DNA from: Lachnospiraceae bacterium
GTDB lineage: Bacteria > Bacillota > Clostridia > Lachnospirales > Lachnospiraceae
Assembly: GCA_017437065.1 (NCBI GenBank)
Contig: JAFSBX010000110.1
Span: forward strand, 1 to 39,144
Length of the DNA stretch: 39,144 bases
Direction: 5' to 3'
A model generated the notes under the pieces. The model saw only the letters and a program-made list of their open reading frames with translations, made no database searches and was not told where the DNA came from. Of this stretch, positions 6,232 to 14,008 are shown one piece after another (the stretch's first letter is position 1; each line of letters begins with the position of its first letter). The position numbers and the translations under genes were made by a program.

Positions 6232-8412
6232 TTACATTGCTCTGTTATGTGAATTGAGACGATTAATTTCAATCTCTAAATTCTTAACATTTCCATTAAA
6301 TGTGATATTCAAAATACAATATCCATTTACCTCATCAATTTCGTATTCTACCCCATCTCCGGCTCCCAATATTGCATTAACACACCCTTTCTTTTCCATC
6401 CATTTACTCTTTTGGCTTGTCGGATTGTTAGAAAAGAACTGTATAATGTTTTCCTGTTTATAGTCACTGGTTGCATGTCTCAAAATTCTCTCAATGTAAG
6501 TAGTAACCTGTGTTTTATAAATTGGTTCATATGTCTTTCCGTCACTCATCAGATTTCTTGCCTTATAAACCATAATGTTATGTACATTTTCATTTTCCAA
6601 CATAGCGTTTTCAGAAGAAAATACAAACCCAAAGTTACGTCTGTTAATTTCACTTTTGATGGAATTCGTAAATCCGGTAATTTCTTTTGCCATAACTGTA
6701 TGCACCCTTACCGGATGATCCCCTGCTTCTATATCAAATCTGACTCCCGGAAGTTCTTCGTCGACATTCTTCTTAAACATTTCCTTCAAATATTCCGGAC
6801 ATTGATATGCTGCCACCAATCCTGCTGCTATATACGCAGCACCTACATAGACACCATCAATCCAAAGCTTCATGACATCTTCTTTTTCTTTAGACAACTC
6901 TGCCATGTCATTTTCATTCAAAAGCATACGTTTATCCAAAATAACTCCAGACTTTTCTTTCGGAATAATCGTAAAATTAGGAATACACGGTACTGCAAAT
7001 TCACTATATGATTTTCCTGTCAATGTACTGCAACGGTCTTCATATTTTGCAATTCCTTCTGTAGCCATACAGTTGAAAGTTGTCTTATCCCCTGTTTCAT
7101 AGCTAAAAAAGCATTGTACAGAATAATCTTTTAACACATCCAATAGTCTTACAAGTGCCTCCACACTATTCACACCGCTCTTTTCAATATTTTCATTTCC
7201 TTTAAAACGTTGTCTGGTCAGTTTTATATTTTCATTCTGGTCTAATGACACAGAAGGTACGATTCCGTACCATATGGTGTTATCAAAGTCATTTTTTGCA
7301 TTGACTGTATTTAGAAAAGTAATCAATTTAGGCAGATTATTACTTTTCACCAACATATCATTGGATATATTCGTAATAAACATAGATGGTTTCATGCCTT
7401 TCAGATTTGCCGGATACTGTTCAAAAAATGCCCATACTCCCAAAATCTTTTCAATCAGTGGTTTTACTACTTTTATAAAATCATCTTTTGCTGTTTTATA
7501 AAACTCCAAGTAAGAATTGTAATTGTTCACTTCCTGCTTCACATCAATACTGCTGACCATGGTAGACGCAAGCGGACAATACGTCCTCGTAACTAATGCC
7601 CTTACATAATCGCTGCTCTGTTCATTTAATGCTTCATAATCTTCTTCTAACGCAGCAATTAAACCTGCATTTACATTATCATCTACTACCATGAGTTCTG
7701 CTGTTTCTGCCTTCGGTGCTTCTAAAACTTTCAGCTCTCCTTTTTCATCCATACTGAGAACTCCAAGTGCCAAAGGAATATTATCCTTCTTTTCCTCTGC
7801 TTCTCCCAAAAGCAATCTGGTTTTTATATCCTCAATTGCAAGCGGAAGCATCGCCAACACGTTATTATAGTTAACACTTGCCTCCTCAAACATTACGTTT
7901 AATTTATCTGCCAAATCCAGTTTTTGTGGATCTCCGTCCTCTAACTCTGCATATGTTTTATAGGTGTACTGAAGTTCTTTACGATTTTGTTTAATATCCT
8001 CCATTACTTTTTTCGGTGATATCATATCTGTCAGCTTGTCAAATTGAAAATCCACATTTATAATGCTTTGGGAACGTTTTGCTTCTACTAATGACATCAG
8101 CATTTTCAAAAAATCATTCTGCTTATTCAAGTAAATCGGTGTAAGCATATCCTCCGGAATTGTTTCCGGTTTCTGCAACGTATACATAATCTTTTGGTTA
8201 TTCGCATTAAAGAAAGAATATACTACCGGCTCAAACTTTGTTATGAATTCATCAAAACTTCTTACTAAAAGTGCCTCATTCATTTCTTTAATTTTCTCAT
8301 CACTAAGACTGTCAACACCTCTTACATCCCCTACCAGTGTTAGCAAATCCGGTTTTTCCGGATTAATTTCTTCAAACAATAATGTTCTGTTCGTCTGTTT
8401 GATAATACCCAT
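6232..8412 (-). CDS. Contractile sheath-like protein (TssB/TssC-type)
   Basis: Soluble protein of 726 residues with AGGGGAGG 6-7 nt before the start. Residues about 115-160 (INVDFQFDKLTDMISPKKVMEDI and following) resemble the core of small sheath subunits TssB/VipA, in which a beta strand and F-x-x-x-x-D-x-SP lead into helices. The C-terminal half holds AYIAAGLVAAYQCPEYL near residue 570 and late beta strands (GYCILNITFNGNVKNLEI), consistent with a large sheath subunit TssC/VipB. At 726 residues it is longer than a usual TssC of about 500, which fits a protein combining both roles or an enlarged sheath. The call also rests on position: it lies directly before two tube-like paralogues and in one operon with a PAAR-like spike. 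Confidence 0.5.
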   Translation of the reverse strand: MGIIKQTNRTLLFEEINPEKPDLLTLVGDVRGVDSLSDEKIKEMNEALLVRSFDEFITKFEPVVYSFFNANNQKIMYTLQKPETIPEDMLTPIYLNKQNDFLKMLMSLVEAKRSQSIINVDFQFDKLTDMISPKKVMEDIKQNRKELQYTYKTYAELEDGDPQKLDLADKLNVMFEEASVNYNNVLAMLPLAIEDIKTRLLLGEAEEKKDNIPLALGVLSMDEKGELKVLEAPKAETAELMVVDDNVNAGLIAALEEDYEALNEQSSDYVRALVTRTYCPLASTMVSSIDVKQEVNNYNSYLEFYKTAKDDFIKVVKPLIEKILGVWAFFEQYPANLKGMKPSMFITNISNDMLVKSNNLPKLITFLNTVNAKNDFDNTIWYGIVPSVSLDQNENIKLTRQRFKGNENIEKSGVNSVEALVRLLDVLKDYSVQCFFSYETGDKTTFNCMATEGIAKYEDRCSTLTGKSYSEFAVPCIPNFTIIPKEKSGVILDKRMLLNENDMAELSKEKEDVMKLWIDGVYVGAAYIAAGLVAAYQCPEYLKEMFKKNVDEELPGVRFDIEAGDHPVRVHTVMAKEITGFTNSIKSEINRRNFGFVFSSENAMLENENVHNIMVYKARNLMSDGKTYEPIYKTQVTTYIERILRHATSDYKQENIIQFFSNNPTSQKSKWMEKKGCVNAILGAGDGVEYEIDEVNGYCILNITFNGNVKNLEIEINRLNSHNRAM

Positions 8413-8424
8413 TTTTTACCTCCC

Positions 8425-10200
8425 CTATCTTTCATTTGGTTTTAAATCTTTATAGTGAACTTCTATTTCCGTGTCCTCTTCATCAAAAATAAAAGTTACT
8501 TTCTCATGATAATATAAATGATAAGATTGTCCTTTTATAAGGAACTCTCTTCCTTTCAAAGCTGTTGCTTTACTGTTATTCTTAATAATCAAGCTCTTAT
8601 CAACTCCCGGCTTAATGATAATTCGTTCTGCCCCTTTTACATCCAATGGCAGATTACATGCATCCAAAAGCCATTCTAAAGTAATCATTTCTCTGTTACA
8701 TCTTGCAAAGAGATTAATGCTTTCCGGCGGGAAATCAATATTTTCTTTATTACGAATAACAAACATCTGAATTTTTCCGTAAAAGTCATTTCTATGCATT
8801 CCCTTTTCTTTTGGTAATGCCCTGCTTTCATCAACAACTCTTTTTCCGGTATTTACAGTCCTTTTTCTTTTGGCTGCAACATAAAATATCAGAGTTATTG
8901 AAATAACAAAAACTATGATAACCGTCCAGAAAAACCAGTCTATCTGTTCAGGCTCTTCTATTATCGGAACTACTATCTTTTCTTCTGCTCTTACCGCTCC
9001 ATAATAGTTTCCGTTTGCACCTTCAAAGCTTATTTTAAGCTTGGCTATGCCACCACTCTGATACTTTTCTTCAATAATGGCTTTCCCATCAACTATTTCA
9101 TAAACTCGTTCTTTATCATCTAAATATACCTTGATTCCTCCATCTTTAAGCTGTCCTGCTAAAAGGTTATTACCTGCCCGATTAGTTAACATCATCCAAA
9201 TTTCGGCAGTCTGCGTTTCCGGTATATAAGTATGTCCTGTAGTTATTTCAAAGTCATATTCGCTCAATAAATAAGCATCAATATCCATTGCCGTCTCCGA
9301 TAAGGTCTGTATCTTTACCTCTTGCGAGCCGGGCTTTGTAAGTTCAATCACTGTAAATTTTTTACCTTTTAGCACATTAATCTTCTCAGCTTCACAATTG
9401 ACTGACAGATTTTCATTCTGTTGCTTTCCCAATAGAACAATTTTAGCTGTTTCCATATAGCAATCCGGTAATTTAACTTCCAATTCTCCGCTTGTCCCAT
9501 TTACCTTTCCAACATGGCTTTCATTGATTCTCCACTCATCAAAAAGATATTTCCCTATGTACTCATTTAATCTGTCTGAATCTGTCAGTTCATACAGTTG
9601 ACCATTCGTCTCTTCTGCCGTTGGATAAATCGTATATCCTTCTTCAATACAATCTCCCAATGCTATAACATCAACCTCAATAGCTCTTTCCCTGGCAAGC
9701 ACAACCGACTGACAATATGTTTTCACAGATTCTTCCGTTTTCTCCTCAGAACCCATCAATATTTCCCCATCGGATATCCAAATTATTTTTTTACCAGTCT
9801 GTTCATCACTAAATAACTCTACTGCTTCTTTCAATCCGACACCTGCATTTCCATAATGCTTATATTCAATGTTTTTCAGTGCATCATCAATCATTGCATA
9901 ACCACTGCCTAACGGTAAACTTGTACATATGTCATCATTATAGGCAACTATTCCAATTTTATAATTTCTCGGTATTGCAGCAGACAATCCTTTAACAAAA
10001 TCAAACACTAAATATTGTTCATCCACATCTTCCATTGATTTACTACAATCCAGAAGAACAACTATCTCATTTACTTTATCCTGTTCCTGTGCTTTTGATT
10101 CTATAGTAACAAATAAAAAAACAGTCAAAACTGCTATCAAAACCTGTGCTTTTTTAACTATTTGGCAAATCACTTCCTTGCTTAACTCCAGTTTCATCAT
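8425..10200 (-). CDS. Membrane VWA-domain protein with cytoplasmic FHA-like tail
   Basis: Protein of 591 residues; AAAGGG lies 2-5 nt before tandem ATGs at 10200/10197. Hydrophobic residues about 18-33 act as signal peptide or anchor. Residues about 43-215 form a von Willebrand A domain with the MIDAS motif D51-C-S53-K-S55 and a later WISDGE strand; the usual MIDAS threonine is not obvious (GNAGVGL). A beta-rich region follows to about 445, then a transmembrane helix (WFFWTVIIVFVISITLIFYV) and a basic stop-transfer sequence. The last ~115 residues are probably cytoplasmic; IIIKPGVDKSLIIKNNSKA and later strands recall an FHA-like fold (tentative). Topology puts the VWA outside. Its start overlaps agrB by 47 nt, and the sheath gene follows after 12 nt. 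It is a candidate envelope anchor or contact sensor for the apparatus. Confidence 0.75.
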   Translation of the reverse strand: MMKLELSKEVICQIVKKAQVLIAVLTVFLFVTIESKAQEQDKVNEIVVLLDCSKSMEDVDEQYLVFDFVKGLSAAIPRNYKIGIVAYNDDICTSLPLGSGYAMIDDALKNIEYKHYGNAGVGLKEAVELFSDEQTGKKIIWISDGEILMGSEEKTEESVKTYCQSVVLARERAIEVDVIALGDCIEEGYTIYPTAEETNGQLYELTDSDRLNEYIGKYLFDEWRINESHVGKVNGTSGELEVKLPDCYMETAKIVLLGKQQNENLSVNCEAEKINVLKGKKFTVIELTKPGSQEVKIQTLSETAMDIDAYLLSEYDFEITTGHTYIPETQTAEIWMMLTNRAGNNLLAGQLKDGGIKVYLDDKERVYEIVDGKAIIEEKYQSGGIAKLKISFEGANGNYYGAVRAEEKIVVPIIEEPEQIDWFFWTVIIVFVISITLIFYVAAKRKRTVNTGKRVVDESRALPKEKGMHRNDFYGKIQMFVIRNKENIDFPPESINLFARCNREMITLEWLLDACNLPLDVKGAERIIIKPGVDKSLIIKNNSKATALKGREFLIKGQSYHLYYHEKVTFIFDEEDTEIEVHYKDLKPNER

Positions 10201-10768
10201 TTCCCTTTCGTATCTTTTCTAACAGCAACAATACCGCTTCACATATAATTGCCATTGCAATAGATATTGTAACAACATAATTTTCTTTTTCTGCTATTGC
10301 AAACACAATAAAAACTATATTTTCTACCATCAAAAAAACTCTGGTTCTTCTTTTAAAATACATTACCTCTTCTTCATCTAATTCCCGATTTTTATTTCCT
10401 AATGGTGCAAGTTTGTAAATTACGATATCCGCAATAATTGTAAATACAGCTAAAATAATCCCTGCAATACTCCAATCTCTAAGAAATTTCATAAATACAA
10501 CTATTCCCAAAATCGTCAGACAAGAACTGATATAACAAGACTTTTTTGTTTCAGCATGATACCCACCGGCATTCTTTCTTAAAAGTAAAAATGAAACAAA
10601 AAAGAACAGAAATGCTAACACCTCGCCAAGAAAAATAGCTATGAACAGATACGTTGTATAATGAACCAGTTTCAGCATTAGTCCTTCTAACCCAAAACGG
10701 TATATCTCTTCATCCTCTTTTTCAATAATATTGAATTTTATCATTTGTGATAATAACCTATCTGTCAT
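10154..10768 (-). CDS. agrB: AgrB-type autoinducer-processing membrane protease
   Basis: Protein of about 204 residues from the ATG at 10768 (GGAG 9 nt upstream). A TTG at 10783 would add five residues. Several membrane segments are visible. The AgrB catalytic motif is intact: RKNAGGYHAETKKSC, with the active histidine in GGYHA and the cysteine seven residues later. AgrB cuts the C-terminal tail of AgrD and closes the thiolactone ring. The gene lies 22 nt after agrD. Its last 47 nt overlap the VWA gene in another frame, so the two are transcribed together and are probably translationally coupled. This physically ties signal production to the injection-like genes. Confidence 0.92.
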   Translation of the reverse strand: MTDRLLSQMIKFNIIEKEDEEIYRFGLEGLMLKLVHYTTYLFIAIFLGEVLAFLFFFVSFLLLRKNAGGYHAETKKSCYISSCLTILGIVVFMKFLRDWSIAGIILAVFTIIADIVIYKLAPLGNKNRELDEEEVMYFKRRTRVFLMVENIVFIVFAIAEKENYVVTISIAMAIICEAVLLLLEKIRKGNDETGVKQGSDLPNS

Positions 10769-10790
10769 AGCTTTTTTCTCCAACTGCCTA

Positions 10791-10937
10791 TTATTTTCTT
10801 TTCTTTAAGGATTTTACCTTTTCAGTCATTACCGGCTGATAAAAAAAACAAAAGCAAGCTGAATCCACCTCTATCTTCGCTGTACCATATGCAGTTTTAG
10901 CTATTTTTTTTAATAAAATGCTCTTTACTCCATTCAT
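10791..10937 (-). CDS. agrD: AgrD-type cyclic autoinducer precursor (48 residues)
   Basis: A 48-codon gene with AGGAGG 9 nt before the ATG at 10937. It has an amphipathic N-terminal helix (GVKSILLKKIAKTAYGTAK), a core SACFCFFYQP, and a charged C-terminal tail (EKVKSLKKRK), the layout of Clostridia AgrD peptides. A five-membered thiolactone ring would most simply be C28-F-C-F-F32, ending before YQP. The second cysteine, C30, sits inside that ring, which is unusual. The gene is followed at once by agrB and preceded by a promoter region with LytTR-style direct repeats. Confidence 0.88.
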   Translation of the reverse strand: MNGVKSILLKKIAKTAYGTAKIEVDSACFCFFYQPVMTEKVKSLKKRK

Positions 10938-10966
10938 CAACGCATTCCTCCTTGAATTTTTTTATA

Positions 10967-11036
10967 ATAATATCAATTTTTATAAATTAATCAATACAAT
11001 TTACATAATCGACAATATTTTGACCTAATCGACAAT
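10967..11036 (-). promoter_or_regulatory. agrD promoter with LytTR (AgrA)-type direct repeats
   Basis: On the minus strand the 11-bp sequence ATTGTCGATTA occurs twice, at 11026-11036 and 11006-11016, with a period of 20 bp, close to two helical turns. Such tandem sites on one face of the helix are typical of LytTR regulators such as AgrA. Downstream are a possible -35 TTGATT (10989-10994), a 16-bp spacer and -10 TATTAT (10967-10972). The LytTR gene agrA and its kinase lie just upstream, so positive feedback onto agrD and the injection-like operon is likely (inference). Confidence 0.6.
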
Positions 11037-11082
11037 TCAGCCGGTATAAAAAGGTCAATTACCTCTTTCATACCGGCTGAAT
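11035..11082. terminator. Long inverted repeat after agrC (terminator or attenuator)
   Basis: ATTCAGCCGGTAT (11035-11047) and ATACCGGCTGAAT (11070-11082) form perfect 13-bp arms. Further partial pairing inside (AGGT/ACCT) leaves a small loop. It lies 34 nt after the agrC stop and overlaps the upstream LytTR repeat by two bases. There is no clear T-run on the minus side, so it may block readthrough only partly or act as an operator. Confidence 0.5.
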
Positions 11083-11116
11083 ATATATACTAATATTCAA
11101 TTTTTCATCTTACTTT

Positions 11117-12487
11117 TTATGCACGATTAAATATTAATTCCATCATAAACTCGTTATCATTTGTAGAAATTTTCATATTACCATTATATTTCTTTAATGC
11201 CTTTTCAACATTTTCCAATCCAATACCATGCTGCTCTCCCCGATTTGAAATAGGATGACCTTTAGCATTCAACACCACTTTTCCTTCAAATGTATTAATC
11301 AGCTGCGCATAAATAAATCCATTAAATGGTCGTATTTTCAAACTAATACGTTTTTCTACCGCTTTTTCACTTGCCTCTATTGCATTGTCTAATATATTAC
11401 CAAATATAGTAGTCATGTCTATTGGTTTCAAAAATTCAATATTAATTTCATAAATAGAAACATCAAATTTAATATTATGCTTCTGACAATAATCCATTTT
11501 ATCATTGATAATAATATTAAGTATTACATTTTCACAGAACTTATTCTTCAACAACGGAGATAGCATGTCATCAAATTTACTTACATAATCCGTCATCTCT
11601 GATATCGCACCTTTTTCATTTAGTCCGCTAATTATTTTTATGTGTTTTCTAATATCATGGTTCACTGACAAAGCAAGTTTATACCACTCTTCCTGCTTTG
11701 CATAATATTCATAATTGCTCTGTGCCTGCCTTTCATACAATGCCACTTTATACTTCAGGTCTCTATTCTCTGCAAATGTATCTAATAAATAAAATAAATA
11801 CAAATTAACAAACACAATAAATACAGAATCCAATATCAAAAATATACTATCCATATTATTCAATTCATGTTGCATAAAAAATAATATTTCACCAATGTTA
11901 ACTAATACATATGTTGTTATAATTACATAAATCGCATACTGACTCATTAAAATGTGCTGTACCTTTTTTCTAATAAACAAACGATTTAAAATTAAGTAAA
12001 ATAAAATTACAACACTCACTGCTCCACCAACCATACTCATAAAAGACATAATTGGCATTGATTGTTGTATGTTCAAGAACTTTGCAACAATCATTAGCAA
12101 CACTCCACCAATTGCTTCACATGTGGAAACTGCAAGAATAAACACTATATTAATAATATAATATTTCCCTTTCTCCAAATCCTCATCATAATAAAATAAT
12201 TTTCCAATTAAAGAAACCATAACTAACCAAACAACAACATTAGCTATGGGAATACCTAAAATCGTAGTACCTAGATTTAATAAGCAACCTCCCACCATCA
12301 ATAACATATATATCCATTTATTATTGTATGTCCTTATATATCTCTGGTCAAAATATCGAAAAACTATAAACATTGAAACTATACTGGATATAAGTTTCCC
12401 TGCTACATCAATCAACTGACTATCAACAACATTCATAACTGCATCTTCTGTAAGTAAATATCTTACGTCCTCTCTATCATTTATCAT
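11117..12487 (-). CDS. agrC: AgrC-like GHKL sensor histidine kinase
   Basis: Protein of 456 residues. The N-terminal ~240 residues hold six or seven membrane helices, the peptide-sensing part of AgrC proteins. A short coiled region leads to the H-box SVNHDIRKHI with the phosphorylated histidine at about 277. The GHKL ATPase domain follows, with the N-box NILDNAIEAS and the G-box GIGLENVEKALKKYNG. The start overlaps the agrA stop by 1 nt (TAATG). It should bind the AgrD-derived cyclic peptide outside and pass phosphate to AgrA. Confidence 0.88.
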   Translation of the reverse strand: MINDREDVRYLLTEDAVMNVVDSQLIDVAGKLISSIVSMFIVFRYFDQRYIRTYNNKWIYMLLMVGGCLLNLGTTILGIPIANVVVWLVMVSLIGKLFYYDEDLEKGKYYIINIVFILAVSTCEAIGGVLLMIVAKFLNIQQSMPIMSFMSMVGGAVSVVILFYLILNRLFIRKKVQHILMSQYAIYVIITTYVLVNIGEILFFMQHELNNMDSIFLILDSVFIVFVNLYLFYLLDTFAENRDLKYKVALYERQAQSNYEYYAKQEEWYKLALSVNHDIRKHIKIISGLNEKGAISEMTDYVSKFDDMLSPLLKNKFCENVILNIIINDKMDYCQKHNIKFDVSIYEINIEFLKPIDMTTIFGNILDNAIEASEKAVEKRISLKIRPFNGFIYAQLINTFEGKVVLNAKGHPISNRGEQHGIGLENVEKALKKYNGNMKISTNDNEFMMELIFNRA

Positions 12488-13212
12488 TAAACATCAAACG
12501 ATTTTTTAACCAGTTCCATTATTTGACACCTGATAGTAGATGCCCTTTTTTGTGCCAAGAATACCATTTCCCCATTCTTTAGCAGTAACATTTTATCCCG
12601 AATTTCCTCTACCTCATATAAATTTACCACAAAACTTTGATGTGACATCGCGAATCCATAAGGACGCATTCGATCCTCTATATCACTGATTCTTTCCTTA
12701 ATGCAAATATATTCTTTATCCTTTGTAACAATCTTTATTTTTCTATTGCAATATTCAAAATAATAAATATCTGTAACCGGTAATTTAATTATAGTATTAT
12801 TCTCTGACACAAAAAATTCATATTTTATTTTTATACTACGTTTTGATACCTGAATGGCTTCACTTAATATTGTGAACAATTCTTCTTTTTGGACTGGTTT
12901 TATTAAATATCCGTATGAATGAATCCGATTCATTGCCTCCGCAATTTTCCCATCCAGATTTGTTATATAGATAATCGTCACATCTGTCCGTTGTCTCCTA
13001 ATTGTGGCTCCTACCTGAATACCATCTTGATTGTCCATAATAATATCCAAAAATAAAATGTCCGGTTCAAATTGGCTCTCTAACAATTGTTCTCCTGATT
13101 CAAACAACTCTATACAAAATTTTTCCGTGTTCACACTTTCACATTCCGTAACTAATCTGAATAATTGTTCCCTGTCTCTCTTCTCATCATCACAAATAGC
13201 AATCCTAATCAT
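12487..13212 (-). CDS. agrA: AgrA-like LytTR response regulator
   Basis: Protein of 241 residues with AGAGGA 9 nt before the ATG. Residues 1-120 are a receiver domain (ICDDE acidic pair, ILFLDIIMD with the phospho-accepting aspartate, YLIKPV with the conserved lysine). Residues about 140-237 are a LytTR DNA-binding domain (DIYYFEYCNRKIKI, SHQSFVVNL). It is the first gene of the agrA-agrC pair, in an order opposite to the staphylococcal operon, and diverges from an XRE regulator. Its probable target is the direct repeats before agrD. Confidence 0.88.
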   Translation of the reverse strand: MIRIAICDDEKRDREQLFRLVTECESVNTEKFCIELFESGEQLLESQFEPDILFLDIIMDNQDGIQVGATIRRQRTDVTIIYITNLDGKIAEAMNRIHSYGYLIKPVQKEELFTILSEAIQVSKRSIKIKYEFFVSENNTIIKLPVTDIYYFEYCNRKIKIVTKDKEYICIKERISDIEDRMRPYGFAMSHQSFVVNLYEVEEIRDKMLLLKNGEMVFLAQKRASTIRCQIMELVKKSFDV

Positions 13213-13438
13213 AAATCCATTCCTCTTATGTATATCTACTAAATAGCTTTATTATGGAATAATTTATAATTTTTTTCAACAACCTATTTATCAGCACCAT
13301 TTCACGTTTTGTTAACCGGTATAAATCAATTTTCTTTTAAAGATTATAATTTGTTACTTATCTAATATCAATAGTTATTTGCTAAATAATTTAACTTTTT
13401 ATTGTTTTAATTAAAATATAAAAAGGAGGCTGATATAA

Positions 13439-13690
13439 ATGGAAAATACAGAAATTATTTTTGACAATTCAGAAAAATATATAGAACTTGGTTATAACAT
13501 CGCTTACTACAGAAAACATGCAAAGCTGACACAGGAACAGCTTGCAGAGAAATTGAACATCAGTCGCCAACATTTGGGCGCTATTGAAGCACCTAACATT
13601 GTCCGCATCATCTCTTTAGACTTATTATTTAATATCGCTACCGTTTTAGATATTGATGCTTACAAACTTCTGCAATTTCATGATAAATAA
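13439..13690 (+). CDS. XRE-family helix-turn-helix regulator
   Basis: Small regulator of 83 residues with AAGGAGG 9 nt before the ATG. Residues about 18-75 are a Cro/C1-type helix-turn-helix: NIAYYRKHAKLTQEQLAEKLNISRQHLGAIE and a following helix. The recognition helix is SRQHLGAIE. There is no effector or dimerisation domain beyond it. It is transcribed away from agrA with 226 nt between them. It could control agrAC or act on its own; the sequence does not decide. A good terminator follows. Confidence 0.88.
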   Translation: MENTEIIFDNSEKYIELGYNIAYYRKHAKLTQEQLAEKLNISRQHLGAIEAPNIVRIISLDLLFNIATVLDIDAYKLLQFHDK

Positions 13691-13696
13691 TCACTG

Positions 13697-13720
13697 CCAC
13701 CGGACAAATCGGTGGTTTTT
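13697..13720 (+). terminator. Rho-independent terminator of the XRE gene
   Basis: CCACCG (13697-13702), a 7-nt loop, CGGTGG (13710-13715) and five T residues. It starts 7 nt after the stop codon. Confidence 0.85.
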
Positions 13721-14008
13721 CATTGGGATGCAAATATATGATTTAAACTTAGAAAAAAAGACTAATTTCATTTCACTGATATATAGATATTCGACATGTT
13801 TTTTAAATCTTAGCACAATCTTACAAAAATAACAACCCTAAAATTCCTCCAAAACATAATTCCAAAGCATTCCTAACCTCGGAAAAAATAGAAAAAAAGC
13901 GTCTTACATAAGCTCCATTCCTCAAAACCCGCCTACGTCAAGACACTCTTTTTCCAAACACACATCTTTTTATTTAACACACTTACTTCATAAACAATTC
14001 CTGTGTTT
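13721..14008. other. Intergenic region between the XRE gene and the pullulanase
   Basis: AT-rich stretch of 288 nt between the ends of two converging genes. I see no gene in it. Its right part holds the pullulanase terminator listed separately. Confidence 0.6.
13891..13954 (-). terminator. Probable terminator of the pullulanase gene
   Basis: On the minus strand AAAAAGAGTGTCTTGACGTA pairs imperfectly with TTATGTAAGACGCTTTTTTT across a loop of about 22 nt. It ends in a T-run and lies 55 nt after the pullulanase stop. A-runs on both sides make it possibly bidirectional. Confidence 0.6.

Noticed and set aside
6412-7011. A 199-codon open frame on the plus strand
   Set aside because: It lies fully opposite the sheath-like gene, lacks a ribosome binding site and has a composition typical of an antisense shadow.
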